Source of the DNA: Bdellovibrionaceae bacterium UBA1609
GTDB lineage: Bacteria; Bdellovibrionota; Bdellovibrionia; Bdellovibrionales; UBA1609
Assembly (NCBI GenBank): GCA_002321895.1
Contig: DCMZ01000003.1
Span: 287,868 to 336,264, forward strand
DNA length: 48,397 nucleotides
Direction: 5' to 3'
A program made the translations under genes and the position numbers. Every line of letters starts with the position of its first letter. Positions within the stretch are counted from its first letter, which is position 1. The notes beneath the pieces are model-generated. The model had not been told where the DNA came from. It ran no database searches and saw only the letters and a list, made by a program, of their open reading frames with translations. This document shows positions 25,374 to 34,517 of this stretch, in pieces.

Positions 25374-26270
25374 GTGAATCCAAATGAATCGAGAACATTG
25401 TGGATATCTGTAGGTGCAGCCCTTTTCGCTGTATTTCTACTCTATAGCTATACCCAAGAAAAGACAGAACAGCTTTCTGAAGAGTTCGGTACTAAGCAGC
25501 GGGTTGTGGTCGCCACTCAAGATATCGATGAAATGCAGACCATCGATGAAACTATGTTGCAGATCGTAGAACGCCCCACAAAGTTTATTCATGCTGACTC
25601 GATAGATAATCCCGAAATTGCGGTGGGTCGAGTGGCACTAGCACCTATTCGTAAAGATGAAATCATGTTGAGTTCAAAAATCATTCAACCCTCACCCGTC
25701 ACAGGTCTATCATTACAGGTTGCACCTGGGAAAAGAGCGGTCACATTGCCTGTCGATGACATTCGCGGTGTGGCCCGGCTAATAAAGCCCGGTGATCGAA
25801 TAGATTTACTAGCTGCGGTAGATGTAGGTTCTGGCCTTAATCAAAAAAAAGAAGTTCGGACCATCATGCAGGACGTTCTCATTTTAGCCACTGGATTAAA
25901 AGTCGCAAATGAATTGCCTCGTCTCTATGAACGGGCCGGCAACAACGACTATATAAAAAATATTCGCGCGGACACCACCTTCACCAATGTCACTGTTGAA
26001 GTGGACCCAAAGGAAGCCCAAAATTTGGTTTACGTACTCGCTACGAATCCGAGCTCTCTTTACTTTACACTTCGGCACCCGAGTGACCGTGGAGCTCGCG
26101 TGAGCTTACGGCCCACGACAAACGAGACTATTCGAGGAAAGATTTCTAGTGCTGTAGTGAAACGGCAGGTGAGTTCTCGACCAACAATCACCCGACCAAA
26201 AAAGACAACACCTAAAACCACTCCAAAGAAAAAGACAAAAAAGAGCAACGGAGGGTTCCAAACTTTTTAG
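25374..26270 (+). CDS. cpaB: Pilus assembly protein CpaB (RcpC), SAF domain
   Basis: A 298-residue protein starting with GTG behind a GGAG site. An N-terminal membrane anchor (about 11-25) is followed by a SAF domain (VVVATQDIDEMQTIDETML, about 40-105) and the conserved VTLPVDDIRGVARLIKPGDRIDLLAAVD core. The C-terminal tail is Lys/Thr/Pro-rich. CpaB is a periplasmic Tad component thought to act next to the secretin. Order cpaB-cpaC matches standard Tad loci. Confidence 0.9.
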   Translation: MNPNESRTLWISVGAALFAVFLLYSYTQEKTEQLSEEFGTKQRVVVATQDIDEMQTIDETMLQIVERPTKFIHADSIDNPEIAVGRVALAPIRKDEIMLSSKIIQPSPVTGLSLQVAPGKRAVTLPVDDIRGVARLIKPGDRIDLLAAVDVGSGLNQKKEVRTIMQDVLILATGLKVANELPRLYERAGNNDYIKNIRADTTFTNVTVEVDPKEAQNLVYVLATNPSSLYFTLRHPSDRGARVSLRPTTNETIRGKISSAVVKRQVSSRPTITRPKKTTPKTTPKKKTKKSNGGFQTF

Positions 26271-26286
26271 TTAGGTTTACTTAGAT

Positions 26287-27759
26287 ATGATGAAAACACT
26301 ATTTACCACATTCTTATTCTTTGCGCTGTTTTCGACTCCTAGTTTGTCGGAGGCCAAAGTTGTCAAATCGGTTGATTTGCTTGTGGGTGTGTTTCATGAC
26401 GAGCCCGTTCCTGAGGTTCCGCCAGCTCCTGGGAAAAGTGGGAACTGTAAGTCTTCCATTGTAACTTCACAGTTTAGTCCCACGAAAAAGATGATTCGTT
26501 TTAATCCCAAGAAGCCTGGACTGTGTACTGTTATAATGACAGATCCCACCACTAAAAAAGTGGTGTATGAATTTAGAGTGAACGTTCTCGCTACAACCCT
26601 CGGCAAAGTGGCTCGAGAGATTCGTAGCCTGCTAGCAGATATTGAAGGTATCCGAATTAAAATTATTAACAATCGTGTGGTTGTGGATGGACAAATTCTT
26701 TTACCTAGAGACATGAAGCGTATTTTCTCGGTGGTGAAACAATACGGTAATCTTGCCTCCTCTCTTGTAACCCTTTCTCCCCTCGCACAGAGAAAGATTG
26801 CTCAATTGATTGAGAGAGATATTAATAATCCTGAGGTTTCCGTAAGGGCGGTTAACGGAAAATTTATCCTTGAAGGATTAGTGGATTCGGTGAATGAAAA
26901 GGATCAAGCCTTTATTATTGCTCAAGCATACGCTCCTGATGTGGTCATTGATGATGCCGTCGCAGAAAACAAAGTGAAAGAGCGTACCTCTCAGATAGTT
27001 ATCAATCTCATTAACGTGAGAGAAAAGAAGCCTGAGGGACCTAAGAAAATCATTCAATTGGTTCTCCATTATGTGGAACTCAAAAAGGATTATCAAAAAG
27101 GTTTCAGATTTCAATGGACACCCGATATTGGTGACGGTTCAGCTGTACAGTTTTCAACCGGCGAACGAGGCCCTGCTGGAGTTGTATCCACCATTACCGG
27201 TACAATTACGAATTTACTTCCTAAGCTCAACTGGGCCAAAGAGCATGGACATGCCCGCGTGCTACAAAGCTCCAGTGTTATTGTCGAAGACACGCAAACG
27301 GGATCTATTAACTCCATCGAAAAAATTCCATACATTGGAACAACATCTGATGGGAAAACAGCTACAAGTTTTGAAGAGACTGGTATCACTGCTACTATTA
27401 CCCCTCAAGTACTTGGAGCTAGATCGGATTCGATAAAGCTTAAGATGGCTTTTCAGGTTTCTTCTCTCATCGGAATGACCCCTACTGGGCCACTCACTTC
27501 GTCTCGATCCATTCAATCCGTTATCGTTGTTCGTAGTGGCCAAAGTGCTGCTGTGGGTGGACTGATTTCTAGCTCACGCGGAACAGATTTCAATAAACTC
27601 CCATCTGGAGCAAGCACCAATCCGCTGATTTCACTTTATGCTTCTAAAACCTTCAGAGATTCTAAATCCCAGTTTGTGGTATTTGTGACTCCAGTGATCA
27701 AAAGCTCGGCTTCGGCGGGTTCCAATAAAATCAAACGTAAATTCCGGCTCAAAGACTAG
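26287..27759 (+). CDS. cpaC: Outer-membrane secretin CpaC (RcpA)
   Basis: A 490-residue protein with a signal peptide (cleavage near SEA24). The N-terminal pilus/BON-like segments are followed by the secretin domain (about 250-480) with TITGTITNLLPKLNWAKEHG, VIVEDTQTGSI and the C-terminal QSAAVGGLISS-FVVFVTPVI region. It should form the ring pore through which the Flp pilus passes. No separate CpaD is seen in the window. Confidence 0.9.
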   Translation: MMKTLFTTFLFFALFSTPSLSEAKVVKSVDLLVGVFHDEPVPEVPPAPGKSGNCKSSIVTSQFSPTKKMIRFNPKKPGLCTVIMTDPTTKKVVYEFRVNVLATTLGKVAREIRSLLADIEGIRIKIINNRVVVDGQILLPRDMKRIFSVVKQYGNLASSLVTLSPLAQRKIAQLIERDINNPEVSVRAVNGKFILEGLVDSVNEKDQAFIIAQAYAPDVVIDDAVAENKVKERTSQIVINLINVREKKPEGPKKIIQLVLHYVELKKDYQKGFRFQWTPDIGDGSAVQFSTGERGPAGVVSTITGTITNLLPKLNWAKEHGHARVLQSSSVIVEDTQTGSINSIEKIPYIGTTSDGKTATSFEETGITATITPQVLGARSDSIKLKMAFQVSSLIGMTPTGPLTSSRSIQSVIVVRSGQSAAVGGLISSSRGTDFNKLPSGASTNPLISLYASKTFRDSKSQFVVFVTPVIKSSASAGSNKIKRKFRLKD

Positions 27760-27878
27760 TCCAGAGTCTGAACTCAGCATCAATCAACGCATATTACGAA
27801 CTCAGCAAAGGCCTAATACTTAAGGATCTCCCGGCTTTATGCCGATAAAAGAAGGTGTAAGTCTGTGTGGAGGTCGTT

Positions 27879-30167
27879 TTGGCTATACATGAAAACTGTC
27901 ATGTGATCGCTATTGTTGGCGGAAAAGGTGGAGTTGGTAAAAGTGTTTTTGCTGCCAACTTTGCCTGTGCACTCCTACAAGAAATGCGAGCCAAAGTATT
28001 GCTGCTCGATATGGATTCTAAAAGTGCGGGTGACCAAAATATCATAACCGGCATGCGCCCCAACAAAACCATTGGTGACTTTACTCGCTTTACGGGTTCC
28101 GTCAGCCAACAATCATTAGGTAGCATCGTCACACAACATGCCAGCGGATTGCATTTCATAGGAGCTGTTAGTGGTCCCGATCAAACGTTAAATGCCAGAG
28201 CCGATCTAATTAAAAAGCAGATCTCTCTGATCAGTCCTTTCTATCAGTATATTGTTGTGGACCTGGGAAACGACATGGGTGAACTGCAAACTTCCATGAT
28301 TGAACTAGCTAGTGTGGCCCTCGTGGTCACCACACCTGAAGTGCTTGTGGTGAACCAAACCCGCCGGATTTTAAATGACCTTATCGGTGCCACATTTCCT
28401 ATGGAGATGTTCCACATTGTAGTAAACCGTGTGGGCCGAGGAGGAATTAATCCTCAGTCTATTGGACAAAGTTTAAGACGACCAGTGATAGGTGCCATTC
28501 CACAAGACGACGCAACGGCGATGACGGCGCTGCAAAGCTCTACTCCCTTTATTTTGAGCAATAATAATTCTCCAATGAAGGCCGCTTACACCCAAGTTCT
28601 GCGGAACCTAACCGGTGGTGTATTACAAAAACTTAAGAATCTTCAAAGACCAAAAGATGCCGGAGCCTTGGGTGCTGCCAAAACGGCCGCTTTAGCAAAA
28701 GCTAAAACCGATGTCCCCACCATTGGACGCAAAAAAGGTGGCGCGTCGGATCTGGATCCTGAAACACTGTTGAAGTTGCAAATACACAAGGGCCTCATTC
28801 AAGAAATGGATCTGAAAAAGGATCTCTCAAATACCAATGGTGATCCGCAAAAAGAAGCTGAGCTTAGACAGAAAACACAAAGGCTTGTGACTCAATTAAC
28901 GGATCGACTGGGCGGAGGCCTGTCTCGAGAAGACCGGTCTCGAATCATCAAGCAAGTGTTAGATGAGTCACTGGGCCTCGGCGCACTTGAAGAACTGTTG
29001 GCTGATCCCAGTGTTACGGAAATTATGGTCAATGGGGCCAAGCATGTATTTATTGAAAAGAATGGAAAACTCACTCTCAGTGAAGTGGACTTTACATCAA
29101 ATGACCAATTAAGAAAGATCATTGAACGGATTGTGTCGCCACTAGGTAGACAGATCAATGAAAAGACTCCTTATGTGGATGCTCGCCTACAAGATGGCAG
29201 CCGGGTGAATGCGATCATTGAGCCGCTCTCTATTGATGGCCCGGCAATCACCATTCGAAAATTCTCCAAAGAAACCATCACTCAAGAGCATTACTTCAAA
29301 TGGGGAACGTCTACGCCCTCAATGATGGACTTTTTAAAGATCTGTGTGGAACAAGGGCTCAACATAATTGTTTCTGGAGGAACCGGCTCTGGTAAAACGA
29401 CCCTTTTAAACATGCTATCTAGTTACATTCCTTCCAATGAACGCATCATCACTGCTGAGGATGCCGCCGAACTTCAACTTCGCCAAGAACATGTTGTGCG
29501 GTTGGAAACTCGACCAGCAAATATGGAAGGCACTGGAGAGATCTCCATTCGGGATCTTATCCGTAACTCACTGCGGATGCGCCCAGATCGCATTATTGTA
29601 GGTGAGTGTCGAGATGGTGCTGCATTAGATATGCTATCTGCGATGAACACAGGTCATGATGGATCCATGACAACGGTTCACTCCAATAACGCTCGCGAGG
29701 CTATTTCAAGAATTGAAACATTATGTATGATGGCCGGAATGGATTTACCTGCCAAGGCCATTCGTGAGCAGATTGCTGGCGCTGTTGATTTGATTGTGCA
29801 AATTGGACGACTCAGCGATGGAAGTCGTAAAATCAAACAAATCACCGAAGTGGGTAAACTCCGTGGTGAGACCATCGAATTACAAGATGTATTTCTCTTC
29901 AAAGAAACCGGATTTGATAAAAACCGGAAGATTCTTGGACAGTTTCAGCCTACAGGGATGATTCCAACATTTATTGAAAAATTTGAATCTCGTGGAGTAG
30001 CCATCCCAAGAAATCTATTTAGCATGAACAGCAATGCCCCCAAAAAAGAAGATGGACCAGCAAAAGCTCAAAGAGCCGGAGCTGCTCCGCGCCGCGGTCC
30101 CGCACGATCTGTACAGCGGCCTCAGGCGGCCCCTCCTAATAAAAAAGTCAGTGGAGATGATGGATGA
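27879..30167 (+). CDS. CpaE-CpaF (TadZ-TadA) fusion ATPase
   Basis: One continuous chain of about 762 residues carrying two Tad ATPases usually encoded separately. The N-terminal MinD/ParA-like domain (1-260) has the deviant Walker A GGKGGVGKS and LLLDMDSKSAGD; there is no receiver domain. A linker (260-350) leads to a CpaF/TadA secretion ATPase (about 350-690) with Walker A SGGTGSGKTT near 500, RMRPDRIIVGECR and TGHDGSMTTVHSN. A Pro/Ala tail closes it. The TTG at 27879 has GGAGG 5 bases upstream; GTG at 27867 is an alternative. It would couple polar localisation and pilus polymerisation in one polypeptide. Confidence 0.9.
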   Translation: MAIHENCHVIAIVGGKGGVGKSVFAANFACALLQEMRAKVLLLDMDSKSAGDQNIITGMRPNKTIGDFTRFTGSVSQQSLGSIVTQHASGLHFIGAVSGPDQTLNARADLIKKQISLISPFYQYIVVDLGNDMGELQTSMIELASVALVVTTPEVLVVNQTRRILNDLIGATFPMEMFHIVVNRVGRGGINPQSIGQSLRRPVIGAIPQDDATAMTALQSSTPFILSNNNSPMKAAYTQVLRNLTGGVLQKLKNLQRPKDAGALGAAKTAALAKAKTDVPTIGRKKGGASDLDPETLLKLQIHKGLIQEMDLKKDLSNTNGDPQKEAELRQKTQRLVTQLTDRLGGGLSREDRSRIIKQVLDESLGLGALEELLADPSVTEIMVNGAKHVFIEKNGKLTLSEVDFTSNDQLRKIIERIVSPLGRQINEKTPYVDARLQDGSRVNAIIEPLSIDGPAITIRKFSKETITQEHYFKWGTSTPSMMDFLKICVEQGLNIIVSGGTGSGKTTLLNMLSSYIPSNERIITAEDAAELQLRQEHVVRLETRPANMEGTGEISIRDLIRNSLRMRPDRIIVGECRDGAALDMLSAMNTGHDGSMTTVHSNNAREAISRIETLCMMAGMDLPAKAIREQIAGAVDLIVQIGRLSDGSRKIKQITEVGKLRGETIELQDVFLFKETGFDKNRKILGQFQPTGMIPTFIEKFESRGVAIPRNLFSMNSNAPKKEDGPAKAQRAGAAPRRGPARSVQRPQAAPPNKKVSGDDG

Positions 30168-31042
30168 GCTTTATTTTTCAAAATGATCTCATATTTATGA
30201 TTGTCTTTGGCTTAGCGTCTTTTGTGGTGGCCTATTTATGGACGGATAAAATCCTAAACTTCCTCTATCGCCGAAGTCTTGGTACTCGAGAAGAGGTTAT
30301 CCAACTTATGGATAAAATGTTTGTTGAGGTGGATAAAGAAAAAGTCACCTGGACCATGTTGCTTTTGAGCTTCGGAGTTGGCGTCATCCTCTTTCTAGCC
30401 CTTTGGCCGAACGTAATTATGGGGGTCATCATTGGTGGTGCTGTTACCATCTTGGGGTGGTCATTACCAAAAAAAGTTTTGATGGCACTTTGGGAAAGAC
30501 GAAGTAAGAACGTAGTTGCACAAATGGTGGATGCGATGACCCTTATGGCAAATGGGGTAAAAGCCGGTCTGAGTGTTCAAAACACCATTGATCGTGTTTG
30601 TGATAATATGACTGGACCAATAACCCAAGAATTTAGACTGATTCAGAATAAGCTTCGCCTGGGCATGTCTCTGGAAGACGCACTCAATGAATTTAGCGAA
30701 CGTATCCCAGAGCCGGATGTCATCATGTTTGTAAACTCGATTGGGATTCTGGCAGAAACCGGTGGAAATTTAGCCCAGACCTTTTCAACCATCGCGTTTA
30801 CCATTAGAGAAAGACAAAAGATTCACAAAAAAATTGAGGCTCTTACAGCTTCGGCCCGAATGCAGGGAAGGATCATGACCATGGTTCCGTTTTTTGTACT
30901 CGCTATGTTAGCAGCCTTTGATCCAGATAAAGTGATTCCCCTATTTACCACTGCTATGGGCTGGGTGGCTTTGGCCATAGTACTGGTATTGCTAGTTATA
31001 GGTGGAACTGTGATGAATAAACTTGTTACAATTAAAGTGTAA
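30164..31042 (+). CDS. tadB: Tad platform protein TadB (T2SSF domain)
   Basis: A 292-residue inner-membrane protein with N-terminal membrane segments (about 8-28 and 65-100), a T2SSF domain (MVDAMTLMANGVKAGLSVQNTI through ERIPEPDVIMFVNSIGILAETGGNLAQTF), and two C-terminal membrane segments. It overlaps the fusion ATPase gene by 4 bases. Standard Tad loci have a second platform protein, TadC, directly after it; here the next gene encodes an RHS-repeat protein. Confidence 0.9.
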   Translation: MSFIFQNDLIFMIVFGLASFVVAYLWTDKILNFLYRRSLGTREEVIQLMDKMFVEVDKEKVTWTMLLLSFGVGVILFLALWPNVIMGVIIGGAVTILGWSLPKKVLMALWERRSKNVVAQMVDAMTLMANGVKAGLSVQNTIDRVCDNMTGPITQEFRLIQNKLRLGMSLEDALNEFSERIPEPDVIMFVNSIGILAETGGNLAQTFSTIAFTIRERQKIHKKIEALTASARMQGRIMTMVPFFVLAMLAAFDPDKVIPLFTTAMGWVALAIVLVLLVIGGTVMNKLVTIKV

Positions 31043-31062
31043 TTTTGGTTGGGAGAGAATGA

Positions 31063-32760
31063 ATGAAACACTTACTGGCTTTGGTTTTTGGGTTGCTCTA
31101 TTTGCCCGCTGCACATGCGATAGTAGATATGCGAAGTGCAAACTTCTCTGACACCTGGACTGATATCATTGTACCCGGGTCCGGCTATGATTTACGCATT
31201 CGAAGAACTTACAGTAGCCGATCCTTGTTTAACGGAATGTTTGGTTTTGGTTGGTGTTCTGATTTCGAAACAAAATTGGAAATCACTGCAGAAAACAACC
31301 TACTACTCACAGAGTGTGGTGGCGGCGCCGAAATCACTTTTCGCCTTGGCGGAAATGGTGGTGGAAAAGTAAGTACTACTATTGAATCTATCCTTAAAGA
31401 AGTTAAGAAAAGAAATGCCAAACTCACCACAAAAGACATTAATCGTCTTCGTGAAGATTTAAGAAAAGATCAATATCTACGAATGGCTCTCGCCCGTAAG
31501 CTAGATCTCGGCGGAAAGATTCAAAAAGGTAAAGTGTATCGCGCCAATGGCGTCGAGACCGAAAACATTGTCCTGAAGAAAAACACTTACATCAGAACTC
31601 TTGCCGATGGAACTTATCAATTTTTTGATACCAAAGGTAAGCTTGTTAAAATGCAGGACAAAAACGGAAACTATTTGGACCTTAAATACACCGGGGAAAA
31701 ATTATCACGAGTCATTGATAATAATGGCCGTCAGATCAATCTCATTTACAAAAAAGGTACTGGTAAAGTAGCTGCTATCACTGCTCCAGGAAAATTAAAA
31801 GCCACATATGCTTTCTCTGGCGACAACTTAGCTGCTGTGACAAACCAATGGAAAGTGCCTTTTAAATATGGTTACGATAAATTGCATAACCTCACCAAAA
31901 TCACTTTTAGCGACGGCACCACCAAAGAGATCGAATACAACGAGAAAAGAGACTGGGTGGTTGGATTTAAAAACAGAAAAGGTTGTAAAGAGACCTATGA
32001 CTATAAAGTTAAAAACGACGACCACTACACCTCTCAAGTGACCAAGGTTTGTAATGGGCAGGTGACCAACAAAAGTTCTTACGAATTCATTTACAAAAGA
32101 AAACCTGGCTCCAACGAGAAGTACCTCTACCAAGCCAAATCCATCATCAACGATGATCGTTCAGAAGTTACATATCATCCCGATTTCGGTAAACCCGTAC
32201 TGTTAGTTCGAAATAATATTCGGACGGCATATGACTACTATGACAACGGATTTATCAAACATAAAAAAGAGAAGTTTAGACACTACTCCTACGAATATAA
32301 GAATAGCTGTAAAAAAGTATCTCTAGTTACCACAGCCTACTACGGACAAGCCAAACCCGTTACGCAGAAAAAGGGTAAGAAAAAGGTGGTTAAGCTGAAA
32401 CGTCCTTTAGTGAAAAAGGTTTCTTCACGGTTTTTCTATGACAAGAGGAAGTGTAACTTAGTCTCTGCAGCCAACTCTGATGGACAAAAAGTACGTTTAA
32501 AATACGATTCAAAGGGTCGCATCGCAAAGATCACCGACCAATCCAAAAAAGTGGTTAACATTCAATATGAAGAGCGCTTTGGTAAACCACGCTTTGTCGA
32601 ACGCCCCGGTTTAGGCTCTATTCGTGTGACCTATAAGTCCAATGGCGATATCGAAAAGGTGGACAGTAAGGATGGACCTAGAATCACCATTCAAGTGGCC
32701 AATGTGTTTAATAATTTATTGGAAATCATCTCACCTGCCACATCTGATCTGGCGCTATAA
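31063..32760 (+). CDS. RHS/YD-repeat exported protein in the Tad operon
   Basis: A 565-residue protein with a signal peptide (cleavage after AHA19). The N-terminal region GSGYDLRIRRTYSSRSLFNGMFGFGWCSDFE matches the DUF6531-type opening of RHS proteins, and YD-like repeats follow (DKNGNYLDLKYTGEKLSRVIDNNGRQI; YDKLHNLTKITFSDGTTKEIEY; KYDSKGRIAKITDQSKK). It has no RHS core PxxxxDPxGL cleavage motif and no C-terminal toxin. It begins 20 bases after tadB with a GGAG site, so it is co-transcribed with the pilus genes. A surface or tip-associated role is inference. Confidence 0.85.
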   Translation: MKHLLALVFGLLYLPAAHAIVDMRSANFSDTWTDIIVPGSGYDLRIRRTYSSRSLFNGMFGFGWCSDFETKLEITAENNLLLTECGGGAEITFRLGGNGGGKVSTTIESILKEVKKRNAKLTTKDINRLREDLRKDQYLRMALARKLDLGGKIQKGKVYRANGVETENIVLKKNTYIRTLADGTYQFFDTKGKLVKMQDKNGNYLDLKYTGEKLSRVIDNNGRQINLIYKKGTGKVAAITAPGKLKATYAFSGDNLAAVTNQWKVPFKYGYDKLHNLTKITFSDGTTKEIEYNEKRDWVVGFKNRKGCKETYDYKVKNDDHYTSQVTKVCNGQVTNKSSYEFIYKRKPGSNEKYLYQAKSIINDDRSEVTYHPDFGKPVLLVRNNIRTAYDYYDNGFIKHKKEKFRHYSYEYKNSCKKVSLVTTAYYGQAKPVTQKKGKKKVVKLKRPLVKKVSSRFFYDKRKCNLVSAANSDGQKVRLKYDSKGRIAKITDQSKKVVNIQYEERFGKPRFVERPGLGSIRVTYKSNGDIEKVDSKDGPRITIQVANVFNNLLEIISPATSDLAL

Positions 32761-32772
32761 GGAGAATGTTTT

Positions 32773-33081
32773 ATGTTTAAAGCAAGCCTTCTATTTTTTG
32801 CCATTGTTCTAGTATCTGCAATGAGCTGGGCTAATGGCCGCGTAATCACCGATCCCTCAAACCCCTTAGCGGGGCAGTATGATTGCCCTGACGGCGAGGG
32901 AGTGAGCCCCCTGACCCAGGCCGGAGCATTAGATGTATCCCAGCCCAAACAATGTACCTGCCTATTAACTGCTAGTGGCTGCCATCTTCCGGAACTCACC
33001 CATAATCCTGGGGTTGCCGCCCGATGGATTGAGGGCCTACCTGATGACTCCCTCACGTTGCCAGGCAAAGCGGACCGATAA
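32773..33081 (+). CDS. Small exported Cys-containing protein, end of Tad operon
   Basis: A 102-residue protein with a signal peptide (cleavage near SWA20) and four cysteines (38, 61, 63, 70; DCPDGEG and QCTCLLTASGC) in a short mature domain. GGAG precedes the ATG 12 bases after the RHS stop, and a terminator follows at 33121, so it is the last gene of the Tad operon. No family recognised; it could accompany the RHS protein. Confidence 0.75.
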   Translation: MFKASLLFFAIVLVSAMSWANGRVITDPSNPLAGQYDCPDGEGVSPLTQAGALDVSQPKQCTCLLTASGCHLPELTHNPGVAARWIEGLPDDSLTLPGKADR

Positions 33082-33120
33082 TCTGGTGCAGATCACTCTC
33101 AATACAGCTCATCTCGAAAC

Positions 33121-33145
33121 GAGGGCCTTTAGAGGCCTTTTTTTT
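33121..33145 (+). terminator. Rho-independent terminator of the Tad operon
   Basis: GGCCT (33124-33128) and AGGCC (33133-33137) pair around TTAG, with three further weak pairs, and run into eight T residues (33138-33145). It lies 40 bases after the last Tad-operon gene. Confidence 0.85.
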
Positions 33146-33365
33146 GTATCTCCTGCCACCTCCCTAAGAGTCTCAATATTGTACACAGTTTATACAGCTG
33201 TTAGGACTCATCGGTGACCTTTTGCGCTCCTGAGGCCCCTTTGAGAGTGGCCTTTTATAAGTAGCTGAAATTACAGATGTTTTTGTGTGGCCTTTCCTTT
33301 TTTCCGGCATGCCATTCGCTATATAGAAGGGTGTATATGTAACGATTTATTAAAGGGAGATGTAC

Positions 33366-33599
33366 ATGAACAGCAAATTAATATTAGTAGCTTTAGCTGC
33401 TTTCGGAATGTCGGTATCTGCAAATGCGGCCCTGGCCACACAAGGTAACGAAAAAACCTGTCCACTTAAAGATGCCGAAACTTCTATTAAGTTAAATTCT
33501 AAAACCAACGAATCACAACAAAGCTTAGCTTATAGTAGTGAACTCAGCAGAACACTGGGTAAAATTATGCAAGTCGGAGAAGGTAACTCTAGAAGGTAA
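33366..33599 (+). CDS. Small exported protein, unknown function
   Basis: A 77-residue protein with a clear signal peptide (MNSKLILVALAAFGMSVSANA) and a polar Ser/Asn/Glu-rich mature part with a single Cys. The ATG at 33366 has GGGAG 6 bases upstream; an ATG two codons earlier overlaps that site. It stands alone after the Tad terminator, with 280 bp of noncoding DNA upstream. No family recognised. Confidence 0.7.
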   Translation: MNSKLILVALAAFGMSVSANAALATQGNEKTCPLKDAETSIKLNSKTNESQQSLAYSSELSRTLGKIMQVGEGNSRR

Positions 33600-33612
33600 T
33601 TCTAAAGCCTAA

Positions 33613-34095
33613 TTACTTCTCCTCTTCAGAATCAGCATCAAAGGTATTTAAAAGCTCATCAGTCATTTCTTCAGTGGCTTGATGGGCTTTTTGTTTTGCA
33701 AGCTCTTTGGCTTCTTGAGCTCTTTCTGTGGCAATTCTTTTGGCCTCTGCCGCTTTTCTTTGAGCGATTTTTTTGGCTTTCTCAGATTTTTCCTCAAAGT
33801 ACTTTTTGGATCTCTCAAAAGTGATACCTAGGTTTCTCTTGCCTGGAGCCTCATCACTCCCAATCACCTTCTGCACTTCTCCCGAAAACAAACTATAGAA
33901 GTGACGCCATCCATCCCTGAGAGCCAACAGCCCACCGTGTGCAACATCCTGAATGGGTTTCGCTACCGAGCTCTGACGGGCCCATTGTGTTGCTCTTTGT
34001 TCAAGAGTGAATTCCCCAATCTTTACCTGCAACAAAACCACCACAACCAAAGTCATCACTATGGTCTTAATGAAAAATAATATATCACCAATCAT
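33613..34095 (-). CDS. Membrane-anchored Ala/Lys/Glu coiled-coil protein
   Basis: A 160-residue protein with an N-terminal membrane helix (about 5-24, ILFFIKTIVMTLVVVVLL) and a long charged helix (about 90-148) dominated by Ala, Lys, Glu and Arg in KKIAQRKAAEAKRIATERAQ-like heptads. Its start overlaps the response regulator gene by 4 bases, so the two are co-translated. No family recognised; the helix could interact with the envelope or with a partner protein. Confidence 0.7.
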   Translation of the reverse strand: MIGDILFFIKTIVMTLVVVVLLQVKIGEFTLEQRATQWARQSSVAKPIQDVAHGGLLALRDGWRHFYSLFSGEVQKVIGSDEAPGKRNLGITFERSKKYFEEKSEKAKKIAQRKAAEAKRIATERAQEAKELAKQKAHQATEEMTDELLNTFDADSEEEK

Positions 34096-34475
34096 AACGT
34101 ATTCTCCTGAACATACCCCATTGCTTTTCTGACCGTGGCTACAAACTTTTCCTGAGTGAAGGGTTTAGTTATAAAATCACACGCACCAGCTTTTAGCGCT
34201 CTCAAAACTATGCCTTCGTTATTTACAGTTGTACAAACTATCACTTTCAAATCAGGATATTTTTCCATCAGAATTTCGGTGGCTTCGACTCCATTTTTTT
34301 CCGGCATCACTAGATCCATTATGACAATATCAGGTTGCAACTCAGCCACCATCTGAACGACTTCACTACCATCACCAGCCTCACCTAATATTTTAAATCC
34401 GTGAGTCTCTGAAATTTGTTTAATCACTTCTCTGATGAACGGAGCGTCATCAGCTATTACTAGTTTAATCGCCAT
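34092..34475 (-). CDS. Single-domain CheY-like response regulator
   Basis: A 127-residue receiver domain and nothing else. The acidic pair in VIADDAPF, the phospho-acceptor Asp in DIVIMDLVMPEKNG, Thr in VIVCTTVNN and Lys in FITKPFT are all present, so it should be phosphorylated. Start at 34475 because the domain begins MAIKLVIADD; 16 upstream codons to 34523 are non-domain sequence overlapping dedA. No histidine kinase is nearby. Coupled to the membrane coiled-coil gene. Confidence 0.88.
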   Translation of the reverse strand: MAIKLVIADDAPFIREVIKQISETHGFKILGEAGDGSEVVQMVAELQPDIVIMDLVMPEKNGVEATEILMEKYPDLKVIVCTTVNNEGIVLRALKAGACDFITKPFTQEKFVATVRKAMGYVQENTL

Positions 34476-34517
34476 AGTTGCTAGTATACTCCCCAAAAAG
34501 ATTTTGAGAAATGATCC

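Noticed and set aside
32691..33068. 125-residue leftward frame across the RHS end and small Cys protein
   Set aside because: It is antisense to two well-supported genes with ribosome sites and a shared terminator.
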